From JACCZX01 sp963807155 (lineage in GTDB: Bacteria > Pseudomonadota > Gammaproteobacteria > Burkholderiales > Burkholderiaceae_F), in the NCBI GenBank assembly GCA_963807155.1, contig CAWEAZ010000032.1, positions 62,001 through 126,000 of the forward strand: a DNA stretch of 64,000 nucleotides, read 5' to 3'. A program made the translations under genes and the position numbers. Numbering within the stretch: the first letter of the stretch is position 1; each line of letters begins with the position of its first letter. Of this stretch, positions 9,018 through 17,951 are shown piece by piece. Under the pieces are notes generated by a model. That model saw nothing but the letters and a program-made list of their open reading frames with translations, was not told the origin of the DNA and did not search any database.

Positions 9018-9506
9018 GCGTGCTGCTCCCTGGTAAGGATCATCACGTAGTCCCACATCTGCTCACCGAGAAACACGAGCCACGTAAAGCCGGTCAGCGG
9101 CCAGGCGATATGAATCATCCACAGCGGCAGTTCCGCAAGTTCGGATGAAGCGGTTCCAGCCGAAGCGCGTGAACTCGATGCCGGCCCACACGAATACCAG
9201 CGCCATCGCCAGGATGCCGATGCCTGCCACCAGCCTCACTGCGGCTTCCGCGCGCCGTCCGAGCCGGGGCCACAGGTCCACTTCGAAATGCGTGCCCTCG
9301 CGCACGCCGATCATCGCGCCGATCATGATCATCCAGATGAACAGGAAGCGCGCCATCTCCTCGGTCCAGATATAGCTCGGGATCAACGCGGTGTAGCGCG
9401 AGAAGATCTGCAGCGACACCGGAACGACCAGGATCGCCACCGACGCGACCAGCAGCCAGGACAGCAGCCAGCTGTAGCCGGCGGTGAATTTGCGCCAGAA
9501 GATCAT
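9014..9506 (-). CDS. dctQ: TRAP transporter small permease (DctQ family), frameshifted
   Basis: Small four-helix TRAP membrane subunit of about 163 residues. The N-terminal part from ATG 9506 reads through YIWTEEMARFLFIWMIMIGA, typical of DctQ. An indel near 9148 shifts the frame, after which ELPLWMIHIAWPLTGFTWLV and the end MILTREQHA follow, stopping at 9014 inside the dctM start. The gene is separated from dctP by a strong terminator hairpin. Confidence 0.85.
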
Positions 9507-9523
9507 GGGAAGAATTCGCGCAA

Positions 9524-9558
9524 GAAAAAACCACTCCGACGTATGCGCCGGAGTGGTT
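9524..9558 (-). terminator. Intrinsic terminator between dctP and dctQ
   Basis: A 10-bp perfect stem AACCACTCCG / CGGAGTGGTT (9529-9558) with a 10-nt loop is followed on the minus strand by six T residues. It lies 17 bp after the dctP stop and 18 bp before the dctQ start. It should end most transcripts after the binding protein and let a fraction read into the permeases. Confidence 0.8.
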
Positions 9559-9575
9559 GATGCCTGCGCTAGTGA

Positions 9576-10554
9576 TTACTTGATCGCGTTGATTTTCGCC
9601 AGCAACTGCTCGGCGCCGATTTCCTTGGCGTACTCCGTCATGACCGGGTCAACCGCTTTCTTCATCGCGGCGCGGTCGGCAAACGGAATGCGCTTCAGCT
9701 TGCCCGCCTTCTCCATCGCGTCGAGCTTGGCGGTGTCTTCGCTCGATTCGATCTGGCGGCCGTAGGTGCCGGCCTCCTTGCCCGCCTTCAGAATCGCCGC
9801 CTGCAAATCTGGCGGCAGCTTGTTGAAGGTCTTGGTGGAAAAGCACAACGGGCGGATCGTGATCGCGTGCTGCGTCATGTTGAGGTTCGGGGCGACCTCG
9901 AAAAACTTCATCTGCTCGACGCCCGCCGCCTCGTTCTCGCCCGCCGCGATCACGCCGTTCTGGATCGCGTTGTAGACCTCGTTGTAGGCGATCACGGTAG
10001 GCGCCATGCCTGCGGCCGAGAAGGTCTTGGACCAGATCGGCGCACCTTGCACGCGCACCTTCAGGCCCTTCAACTCCGCCATGTTCTTCACCGGCTTGTT
10101 GGCGAAGATGTTGCGGGTGCCGCCGCCGGCGTAGCCGATCAGCATCACCTCGGCCTTCTGGTTGATTTCATCTGCGACCGGCTTCAGCAAATCGGCGTCG
10201 AGCACTTTGTTCCAGTGATCCAGGTCCCGGAACAGGAACGGCGCGTCGATGAACGGCGCGGCTTTCGAGAACGTGGACATGTGAGCCGGCGATACGATCG
10301 CATAGTCGACCGCCTTGCCCTGGGACATGTACTCGAAGTACTGCTTCTCCAGTCCGAGCGAGCTGTTTTTGTGCAGCACGAAGGTGATCGGCTTGCCGTA
10401 GTACTTCTTCACCAGCTCCTCGAACGTCACCAGCGCCTTCGTGAACGCATGGTCGTCGTTGAACTGCGACGCCCCGTTCAGCGTGATGGTTTGCGCGCCA
10501 ACCGGAAGCGCGATTGCGGCCGCGAAGCGCGGCCAGTAACAGTCTGCGTTTCAT
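9576..10554 (-). CDS. dctP: TRAP transporter substrate-binding protein (DctP family), frameshifted
   Basis: Periplasmic TRAP binding protein of about 325 residues. The signal peptide starts MKRRLLLAALR at ATG 10554; after one indel near 10525 the frame continues AIALPVGAQTITLNGASQ and runs intact to 9576. Family features include DYAIVSPAHMSTFSKAAPF, VRVQGAPIWSKTF and AYNEVYNAIQNGVIAAGEN. It is the first intact gene of the TRAP operon. A remnant of a dioxygenase gene lies directly upstream. Confidence 0.9.
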
Positions 10555-10725
10555 GTCTTGTCCCCTGTTTATCGGTAATGCGCCACAAGGTGCGCGGATC
10601 CGTGGGATCGGTCAGCGTCGCGAATGCAGCAGCTGGAGATTGTCCCAGATAACAACGTCGCCGCAACTGTATTTCGCGCTGCAGCGAAAGCGCACGCGGC
10701 GGCGGGCTTCTTGCTGTAAGCGTCT
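10555..10725 (-). pseudogene. C-terminal remnant of a second TauD/TfdA-type dioxygenase
   Basis: Only the last ~55 codons of a dioxygenase survive. They read LQQEARRRVRFR, then CGDVVIWDNLQLLHS, and after a 1-nt indel ATLTDPTDPRTLWRITDK. This matches the end of the intact dioxygenase at 6063-6917 (GDLVIWDN..LLHSATLIDP..RTLWRIT). The 5' three quarters are missing; the kinase promoter region begins instead. The remnant runs into the dctP ATG, suggesting it was once an operon gene ahead of dctP. Confidence 0.75.
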
Positions 10726-10830
10726 ACCCCTATTTCAGTTGTAATCTGGCGAATCGCGATCGACATGCGAGGGCAAGTCGACGGACGCTAAATGGCGGCT
10801 GACATTTTTGATACCGAAGAGGATGTGCCG

Positions 10831-13800
10831 ATGAGCCGCGCGAGCGCCATAGCGGCATTCGCTTCGCGCCAGTGGGCGGCGCGCGGCGTGCCTTGGATTG
10901 GCGCCGTCTTGATTGGCGTGATCGTCGTAATGGCCGCGACCGACATCGTTCGCGGCTATCGCATTGCTGTCGAGGAAACCGGCCGCGAGCTGGAGACGCA
11001 GTCGCGCATCATCGCCGAACAAACGGCGCGCAGCGTGCAGGCGGTCGACGTCGTGCTGCGCTACATCTCGGAGCAATTCAAAAAGGGGGCGTTGTCGAAG
11101 TCGAATGAGGAGGAGCTGCACAACTATCTGAAAGAACAGGCGGTCGGGCTGGTGCAGGCGGAGGGGCTGGCGATGCACAACGCCGATGGCTCGCCGCGTG
11201 CGATCTCCTGGGTGTATCCGGCCCCCGACACGACCGCCAACGTCGCCGCCATGCCGGCATTTCAAACAGCGCGTGACAATCCCAAGATCGAAATGCTGAT
11301 TGGCCCCGCGATCCAGAGCCGGGTCGATGGTCAATGGTTTTTTCCGATCGGACGCCGACTCCAGACGACGTCCGGACAGTTCGCCGGAACCATCGCGGCG
11401 CGCGGGCGCATCGACTACTTCCAGGAGTTCTACCGTGATGTTCAACTGGACAAGGCGACGAAAGTCACTTTGATGCATCGGGACGGCACGCTGCTGGCGC
11501 GTTATCCGCCGGCACCCGCGGCGTTGGGCAAGCACTTTCCGCCGCTCGATGAGTTGCTGGCTTCGCGCGCTGCTGGCCGCTCGGCAACTCTGCGCATGGT
11601 CAGTCCGGTCGACGGTGTCGAGCGATTTGTCGCACTGACAGAAGTTCCCGGGTATTCGATGATAGTTCTGGTGTCGCGCGACGCATCGGTTGCGCTCGCG
11701 GCGTGGCGCGAGCAGGCGGTCGGTACGGCAGTGCGGACGCTTGCGCTGGGTGCTTTGGCAGCGCTGCTGCTGACGTTGTTGATGCGCAAGCTGGCGCGGC
11801 TGCGCGCGGCGAGCGCGTCGCTCGAAGCATCGAAAGAGCGATTCGCCGCCGCGGTTGCAGGCTCGGATGACGGCATCTGGGACTGGGACGTGCGGGCCAA
11901 GCGCGTATTCGTCGTCGGCACGCGCGAGAGAGATCCTCGGCATGCCGCCTGGCCCCGAAAAGAACGACGCGCGGCGAATGGTTTGCTTCACTGCGATTTC
12001 ACCCGGACGATCGAGCTCGACGCGTCGAGGCGATGGACGCGCACCTTGCCGGCCGCTCGCCGGCGTATGCGATCGAGTATCGAGTGCAACGCGAAGACGG
12101 CAGACTGGCATTGGGTGCGCGCACGCGGGCTGTGTGTGCGCGACACCGATGGACAGCCGCTGCGTGTCGCGGGCTCGGTAAGCGATATCGACGCGCAGCG
12201 GCGCGCCGAAGATCGGCTGCGCGAGTCCGAAGAGCGCTACGTAATCGCGACTACCGGTTCAAAGGAAGGCCATTGGGTCTGGGATCTGGCCACCGATGAG
12301 CTGTACGTCTCACCGATGATGAGGGAAATCTATCGAGGTGCGGCCCGAAGTGCAGTTCGTCACACGGACGGAGTTCGGCGAGCTGATCAAGATCCATCCC
12401 GACGATCTGGGCGAGCTGCAAAAGCGGGTTGAGGAGCACCTCGGTGGCGTTACTGAGCAATTCGAGATTGAGTACCGAATCATCCTGCGCGACGGCGCGA
12501 TCCGCTGGATTCATTCGCGGGGACAGTGCTTTCGCGACGCCAGCGGTAAGGCAGTGCGGATGGCCGGCGCAACGAACGATATTTCAGAGCGCAAGCGCGC
12601 CGAAGACGCACTGCGCCAGAGCGAGAAGAGATTCGCGCTCGCCGTCGCGGGCTCCAATGACGGCATCGTCGATTGGGACGTCGTCAACGACCGCATGTAT
12701 TCGTCGCCGCGCGCGATGCGCATCATGGGCATCGACTCCGACGTGACGGTGCGCTCCCGCGGCGAGTGGCGTGACCTCGTCAACTATCACCCGGACGATG
12801 TGCAGCGCGTGCGCGACGATCTGCAGCATTTTCTCGACGGTAAGGTGGAGTTGCGCGAAGGCGAGTATCGCGTGCTGCTCCCGAACGGCGAGTGCCGCTG
12901 GATTCGTCACCGCAACAAGTGCGTGCGTGATCAAGCCGGGCGCCCGATCCGCGTTGCCGGATCGATCAGCGACGTCGACGCGCAGAAACGCGCCGAAGAG
13001 GCGTTGCGCGAGTCGCAGGAGCGCTACCAGTTGGCGGTCGCAGGATCGAACGAGGGCATGTGGGACTGGGACATGCGTAGCGAGACGTTCTTCTTCTCGG
13101 CGCGCGCGCAGGAGCTGCTAGGCCTCGATCCCGGCGAGCCGATGCGCCCGTGCGCCGAATGGTGGACGCTGTTCGCGTACCACCCGGAGGACGAAAAGCG
13201 CGTCAAGGATGCATTGGCCGCGTATCTGGGCGGTGCCGGCAAATCGTGGGAGGTCGAGTACCGGCTGCGTCATCTGCGCGACGGTGATTGGCACTGGTAC
13301 CGCGAGCGCGGTGTCGCGCTGCGTGACGAAAAGGGCGAGCCGTATCGCATGGCGGGCTCGATGGAAGACATCACCGATCGCAAGAACGCCGAAGTCGAGC
13401 GCGATCGACTCGAAGGCCAATTGCGGCAGGCGCAGAAGCTCGAGGCGATCGGCACGCTGGCAGGAGGCATCGCGCACGACTTCAACAACGTGCTCTCTGC
13501 GATCCTCGGCTACGGTGAAATGGCGCAGAAGGACGCGGCCGAAGGCACGCCGCTCCGCCGCAACATCGACGCTGCCATCAGCGCCGGCATGCGCGCAAAG
13601 TCGCTGGTCGAACGGATCCTGGCTTTCAGCCGCAGCAGCATCGGCGAGCGCGTTACCGGTGCACGTGCAGTCGATCGTCGCTGAAACGCTCGATCTGATT
13701 GCCGATTCGGTGCCGCACGGTGTACGGGTCGAGCGGCAGCTTTCAGCCGGCGACTCGGCGGTGCTCGGAGACCCGACGCAAATTCACCAGGTCGTGTTGA

Positions 13801-14553
13801 ACCTTTGCACCAACGCCATGCAGGCAATGAAATCCGAAGGCACGCTCACGGTTGCGTTGGACGAAGTGGAGATTGACAGCGCGCGTTGCGTGTCGACCGG
13901 TGAATTGGCAAGCGGAAAGTACGTTCGACTCAGCGTGCGCGATACCGGGGTGGGCATCGCACCGCACGTGCTCGAGCGCATGTTCGACCCGTTCTTCACC
14001 ACGAAGGGTGTAGGCGTGGGTACCGGGCTCGGCCTGTCGCTGGTGCACGGCATCGTGACCGAGCTCGGTGGCGGCGTCGACGTGCAGAGCGCACCCGGAG
14101 CCGGTGCGACGTTTACCGTTTACCTGCCGCGCCAGGGCCACGTCGCCGCACCCGCGATTGCGCTAGAAGACGATTGCCAGCGGCCAGGGAGAAACGATCC
14201 TGCTGGTCGATGATGAAGAAGCGTTGGTGAAAGTCGGCGAAGAAATGCTGGCAATGCTCGGATACGAGCCAGTGGGCTTTCATTCGAGCGCCGCCGCACT
14301 CGAAACCTTCCGTGCGTCGCCGCAGCGCTTTGATGCCGTGCTGTCGGACGAAGCGATGCCCGATATGACGGGCTCCGAGCTCGCAAAAGAGATTCGCAAA
14401 CTGCACCCCGATATACCGATCGTCTTGATGAGCGGTTACGTGACTCCTGCTCTGCATACGCGGGCGCAGGAAGCCGGCGTAGTGGAAGTGCTAGCCAAGC
14501 CGCTGGTGTCGCGCGACATCGCGCGCAGCCTCGCCGGCGTGCTGCGCAGCTAG
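10831..14553 (+). CDS. Multi-PAS hybrid sensor histidine kinase, frameshifted
   Basis: About 1240 residues with domains in order: membrane helix (GVPWIGAVLIGVIVVMAA), periplasmic Cache-like sensor, second helix (TLALGALAALLLTLL), four PAS/PAC repeats, HisKA with the phospho-histidine in GGIAHDFNNVL, HATPase (N-box NLCTNAMQAM, DTGVGI, GTGLGLSLVHGIV), and a receiver domain (LLVDDEEA, acceptor Asp in VLSDEAMPDM, AKPL). Indels near 11905, 12100, 12335, 13665 and 14178 split it. I prefer ATG 10831 (MSRAS) with GAGGA 7 nt upstream over ATG 10792. It diverges from the TRAP operon and may sense its substrate; no dedicated output regulator is adjacent. Confidence 0.88.
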
Positions 14554-14619
14554 AAAGTCTTTCCGCCATTAACTGTTGCAACTGAAATCGCCGCCGCAGC
14601 GCGCTGAAATGCGCATGCA

Positions 14620-14684
14620 ACGGCTCCCCGTGAAGATGACGCCATACACAAAAGCGTTCTCATCTAAGCGAATACGGGAGCCGT
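14620..14684 (+). promoter_or_regulatory. Inverted repeat that could sequester the DUF2917 ribosome-binding site
   Basis: ACGGCTCCC at 14620-14628 is the exact reverse complement of GGGAGCCGT at 14676-14684. The right arm contains the Shine-Dalgarno GGGAG of the gene starting at 14686. If transcription begins upstream of 14620, pairing would hide the ribosome-binding site behind a 47-nt loop. Chance occurrence is possible. Confidence 0.35.
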
Positions 14685-14685
14685 C

Positions 14686-15060
14686 ATGGACACCAGCCTT
14701 ACACAATCAATCACCAAACTCGCCAGAGGCGAAATCCTCCGCGTTGACAGCGCGCTCGGGCAGAGCATCGCCGTGGTGACAGGGAATGGTGTGGATCACG
14801 CAGGAAGGCGACCGCGCGACACATTCCTAAGCGATGGCGATAGCTTCGTCTTCGACCAGCGCGGCACCGCACTGGCGCAAGCGATCACCGACACCACCTT
14901 GCTTGCATTCGTCGGCGAAGCCGCCGAGGTCATTGAAGCCGAGCCGGTGGCGGCCGCCGATGCCGATGAGCACCGGGCGCTCGCGGCACGCATTCGACTG
15001 CACCAGGACTTGGCTGCGTATGCGCGGCTGGCACGCGTACCTGCGCATCAACTCGCCTAG
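14686..15060 (+). CDS. DUF2917 domain-containing protein
   Basis: A 124-residue protein resembling the betaproteobacterial DUF2917 family (unknown function). The conserved core VWITQEGD is readable only in a second frame around 14787-14812, flanked by DTFLSDGDSFVFDQRGTALAQ in the annotated frame. Two compensating indels therefore seem to have garbled about nine residues. It is followed 26 bp later by a DUF1127 gene; these two families commonly neighbour each other. Good Shine-Dalgarno GGGAG, which lies inside an inverted repeat. Confidence 0.75.
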   Translation: MDTSLTQSITKLARGEILRVDSALGQSIAVVTGNGVDHAGRRPRDTFLSDGDSFVFDQRGTALAQAITDTTLLAFVGEAAEVIEAEPVAAADADEHRALAARIRLHQDLAAYARLARVPAHQLA

Positions 15061-15086
15061 AAACCAACTACTCAAAGGACTTGCAA

Positions 15087-15239
15087 ATGAGAAACATCGT
15101 CGACGGTATACGCAACTGGGTACGGCGTTCTAACGAGCGCTACCTGCTGGCCGGACTTAGCGAGTGGCTGCTGCGTGACATAGGACTCGACCGCTTTCAG
15201 GTTCAAGTCGAAACAGCCAAACCGTTTTGGCGCTCCTGA
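15087..15239 (+). CDS. DUF1127 domain-containing small protein
   Basis: A 50-residue protein starting MRNIVDGIRNWVRR with the DUF1127 motif LSEWLLRDIGLDR. DUF1127 proteins are small, basic and arginine-rich; some have been linked to phosphate, RNA or stress control in alphaproteobacteria, but function here is unknown. It lies between the DUF2917 gene and a small lipoprotein gene on the same strand. It has an AAAGGAC ribosome-binding site 9 nt upstream. Confidence 0.85.
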   Translation: MRNIVDGIRNWVRRSNERYLLAGLSEWLLRDIGLDRFQVQVETAKPFWRS

Positions 15240-15278
15240 CTCATTTCACTGACTTACCACTTGACAATGGGATATCCA

Positions 15279-15467
15279 ATGAAAAACACACGTTTACTTT
15301 TTCTCGCTGCCGCCTTGGCCATGACCGGATGCGCGACCTCGCTCGCTCCAAGCGATAACTTCAACGATTGGACGAACTCGGCGAGCTACCATCATTATCA
15401 GCAGCCGCGCACTGCAGTCGCGAAGTCAGCGCCTTACGCCGATAACGAAGAGGCGCGCAAGGAATAG
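15279..15467 (+). CDS. Small predicted lipoprotein
   Basis: A 62-residue protein with an N-terminal lipoprotein signal ending in the lipobox MTGC (Cys at residue 18), so the mature product of about 45 residues would be lipid-anchored. The mature part (SLAPSDNFNDWTNSASYHHY) has no domain I recognise. I chose ATG 15279 (MKNTRLLF) over the in-frame TTG and ATG just upstream because it directly begins the signal peptide. It converges with the response regulator gene. Confidence 0.7.
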   Translation: MKNTRLLFLAAALAMTGCATSLAPSDNFNDWTNSASYHHYQQPRTAVAKSAPYADNEEARKE

Positions 15468-15477
15468 TCGCCAGCGG

Positions 15478-16215
15478 TTACCGCACGACCTCGACGACAG
15501 CGTCGAATAAATAGCCGACGCCGCGCTCCGTCGTGATGAACTGCGGATGCGCGGGGTCCGCTTCGATCTTGCGGCGCAGTCGCAGAATCTGTACATCGAT
15601 CGAGCGGTCGTAGACCTCAGCGTTGTGCAGCCTCGAAAGTTCGAGCAGTTGATCGCGCGTCAGAATGCGTTGCGGCGCTGAAAGAAATGCCGTCAGAAGG
15701 CTGAATTCGCCGTTAGTGAGGTCGACTTTCTGACCGTCGCGGTCCTTCAACTTACGCAGGCCGACATTCAGCTCCCAGGTGCCGAAGCGGTAAGCGCGAA
15801 CTTTGGCAAGCTGATCGGCGACGGTGGCCTGCGCCTTGGCCCGCCGCAACAGCGCACGGATGCGTGCGAGCAGCTCGCGCGGACTGAACGGCTTGGTCAG
15901 GTAATCGTCGGCGCCCAGCTCGAGTCCCATCACACGATCGGCCTCTTCGGCGCGTCCGGTGAGCATCAGGATCGGGATCGCCGAATCCTCGCGCAGCTTG
16001 CGAGCGATCTGCATTCCGTCTTCGCCCTGCAGGCGCAAATCGAGCACGACCAGGTCGATTGCTTCGCGCTCCATCACGGCCGCCAGCTCAGCGCCGCTCG
16101 CTACAGCTGTGACACGAAGATCGTTCTCAGTTAGGTAGTCGGAAACGAGCGCCCGGATCGACGGATCGTCGTCCAAGGCGACAACATGCGGCGGCAGCGA
16201 CAGGGCGGTTTGCAT
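15478..16215 (-). CDS. OmpR/PhoB-family response regulator
   Basis: A 245-residue two-domain regulator. The receiver domain carries the acidic pocket (ALDDDPS), the phospho-acceptor Asp in LVVLDLRLQGEDG and the lysine in YLTKPF. The C-terminal winged helix includes LTNGEFSLLTAFL and IDVQILRLRRKIE. It resembles TorR/OmpR-type regulators. No sensor kinase gene is next to it, so it is an orphan in this window; the hybrid kinase about 1 kb away, whose gene points the other way, is a possible but unproven partner. Confidence 0.92.
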   Translation of the reverse strand: MQTALSLPPHVVALDDDPSIRALVSDYLTENDLRVTAVASGAELAAVMEREAIDLVVLDLRLQGEDGMQIARKLREDSAIPILMLTGRAEEADRVMGLELGADDYLTKPFSPRELLARIRALLRRAKAQATVADQLAKVRAYRFGTWELNVGLRKLKDRDGQKVDLTNGEFSLLTAFLSAPQRILTRDQLLELSRLHNAEVYDRSIDVQILRLRRKIEADPAHPQFITTERGVGYLFDAVVEVVR

Positions 16216-16358
16216 CGAGGCGAACGTTCGGGCGCTATCGTATCGCGGGCTGCGGCGTCATTTCCAGTCGAACGAGTTGCAAACGTAATGCTGCCCCGCC
16301 CCCGCCACAATGGCGCACAACGGCCGAACTGACCGGCTAAAACGCTCGCCCACCCGAG

Positions 16359-16386
16359 TTGACCGAAACGCTGGATTCTTTAGCAT
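16359..16386 (+). promoter_or_regulatory. Candidate sigma70 promoter upstream of glutathione peroxidase
   Basis: TTGACC (16359-16364) is followed after 16 bp by TAGCAT (16381-16386). The predicted start near 16393 gives a leader of about 35 nt to ATG 16427. The match is moderate, but it is the best pair in the 211-bp region between the divergent response regulator and this gene. Confidence 0.4.
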
Positions 16387-16426
16387 CGGTCGTTTCGCGG
16401 CGTAATGGCGCTGACAGGGAACTCCA

Positions 16427-16990
16427 ATGCTTGTTGCTTTGCGTATCGTCACGTTGAGCGTGCTTGTTGTCGGCGGATTGCTTTCAACCCCGGCAGCGGC
16501 GCAGACATGCCCGCCGTTGCTTAACCACACGTTCGCTAAATTGCAGGACGAATCCCCGCAGCCGCTTTGCCAGTACCAGGGTCGTGTGCTGCTGGTCGTG
16601 AACACCGCAAGCTACTGCGGCTTCACGTCGCAGTACGACGGCCTGGAAAAGCTGCATGCCAAATACGCCGCCCGTGGGTTGACCGTGCTTGGCTTTCCGT
16701 CGGGCGACTTCGGCAACCAGGAGAAGGCGAACAACAAGGAAATCGCCGACTTTTGCTACAACACCTACGGCGTCAAGTTTCCGATGTTCGCAAAATCTTC
16801 AGTGGCGGGGCCGTCGGCCAATCCGTTTTTCACGGCGCTTTCCAAATCGTCCGGCCAAGCGCCGAAGTGGAATTTTCATAAGTACCTGATCGATCGCGAA
16901 GGTAAGGTCGTTGCCACGTTCTCAAGCGATACTGCGCCGCTGGACACGAGAGTGACGAGCCAGATCGAGCGGTTACTGGACGCGAAATGA
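16427..16990 (+). CDS. Glutathione peroxidase family protein, secreted
   Basis: A 187-residue thiol peroxidase of the GPx family. It carries a signal peptide (about residues 1-25, ending AAAQ), so it should act in the periplasm. The peroxidatic cysteine is in NTASYCGFTSQY, the glutamine region reads FGNQEKANN, and the tryptophan is in KWNFHKYLIDR. A cysteine, not selenocysteine, occupies the active site. The stop overlaps the folE2 start (ATGA), indicating a two-gene operon. Confidence 0.9.
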   Translation: MLVALRIVTLSVLVVGGLLSTPAAAQTCPPLLNHTFAKLQDESPQPLCQYQGRVLLVVNTASYCGFTSQYDGLEKLHAKYAARGLTVLGFPSGDFGNQEKANNKEIADFCYNTYGVKFPMFAKSSVAGPSANPFFTALSKSSGQAPKWNFHKYLIDREGKVVATFSSDTAPLDTRVTSQIERLLDAK

Positions 16991-17787
16991 ACGCACCTGA
17001 CGACTTATTCCTGCCGGACGTGCAGTCCGGAGAAGATCGACGCAACCTCGACATTCAGCGCGTCGGCGTCAAATCATTGACGCACCCCGTGCTGATCGCC
17101 AGTGTGCGCGGTCCGCAGCCGTCAGTCGCGTCAATCGATATGTATGTCGGTCTGCCGGCAGATCAAAAGGGTACGCACATGTCGCGCTTCGTCGACGTGC
17201 TGCAGGGTCATGCCGAACCTTTGTCGATGAAGTCGGTTCGCAATCTGCTCCGAAAGATGGTTGAGCGTCTCGATGCCAACGCCGGCTATATTGAAATGCG
17301 GCTGCCGTTTTTCGTGATGAAGACTGCGCCGGTATCAGGTGTCGAAAGCCTGATGGACTATCAGCTGACGTGGACGGTCGACACTGACGGCGAAACGAGC
17401 CGCTTTACGCAGAAAGTGGTGGTGCCGGTCACCAGCCTGTGTCCGTGCAGCAAGAAAGTCTCGGACTACGGCGCACACAATCAACGCGCACATATCACGA
17501 TCACCGCCGAGCTTGCCGATGAAATTGCAGTCGAAGACCAGATCCGCATTGCCGAAGATGCATCGTCATGCGAAATCTGGGGCTTGCTGAAGCGGCCGGA
17601 TGAAAAGTACGTGACTGAGCGCGCGTACAACAATCCCAAGTTCGTCGAAGACGTCGTGCGCGACGTTGCAATTGCGCTCAACGCCGAAGCCCGTATCGCT
17701 GCCTATACCGTCGAAGCCGAGAACTTTGAATCGATTCACAACCACTCCGCGTACGCGCTGATTACGCACGATAAGCGCGCGGGATGA
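16987..17787 (+). CDS. folE2: GTP cyclohydrolase FolE2 (type IB)
   Basis: A 266-residue enzyme that converts GTP to 7,8-dihydroneopterin triphosphate, the first step to folate and, in some bacteria, queuosine. Family marks are NLDIQRVGVKSL, KGTHMSRFVDVL, the metal cysteine in VTSLCPCSKKVSDYGAHNQR and the glutamate-containing FESIHNHSAYA. FolE2 can use metals other than zinc and often serves under zinc limitation. Overlap with the peroxidase gene is unusual and hints at shared stress regulation, which is inference. Confidence 0.93.
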   Translation: MNAPDDLFLPDVQSGEDRRNLDIQRVGVKSLTHPVLIASVRGPQPSVASIDMYVGLPADQKGTHMSRFVDVLQGHAEPLSMKSVRNLLRKMVERLDANAGYIEMRLPFFVMKTAPVSGVESLMDYQLTWTVDTDGETSRFTQKVVVPVTSLCPCSKKVSDYGAHNQRAHITITAELADEIAVEDQIRIAEDASSCEIWGLLKRPDEKYVTERAYNNPKFVEDVVRDVAIALNAEARIAAYTVEAENFESIHNHSAYALITHDKRAG

Positions 17788-17938
17788 ACGGCCTGAGTCA
17801 GCCAGTCATATGGGGTTTGCGGCGGACCGCCGAGTGGTGTATCACCGCGATTACTGGGATGCGGCCGAAGAGCTGTACGAGAAGCTGCCGGTGCTGGGGG
17901 CCCTGATGCGATGGCTAAAGCGGCAGGCCGCGAAGTAG
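17784..17938 (+). CDS. Short unrecognised ORF region after folE2
   Basis: An ATG at 17784 overlaps the folE2 stop (ATGA) and opens MNGLSQPVIWGLRR. In the next frame, from ATG 17810, a 42-residue reading MGFAADRRVVYHRDYWDAAE continues to 17938 with an amphipathic basic end. A single indel near 17820 would join them into one ~50-residue protein. No family is recognised. The 13-bp gap to the next gene carries that gene's GGGAG ribosome-binding site. It could be a translated small gene or only spacer. Confidence 0.3.
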
Positions 17939-17951
17939 GCAGGGAGAGTCA

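Noticed and set aside
10735..12111. 458-codon minus-strand ORF opposite the kinase
   Set aside because: Shadow of the kinase sensor region in a GC-rich genome; the plus strand encodes recognisable Cache and PAS domains.
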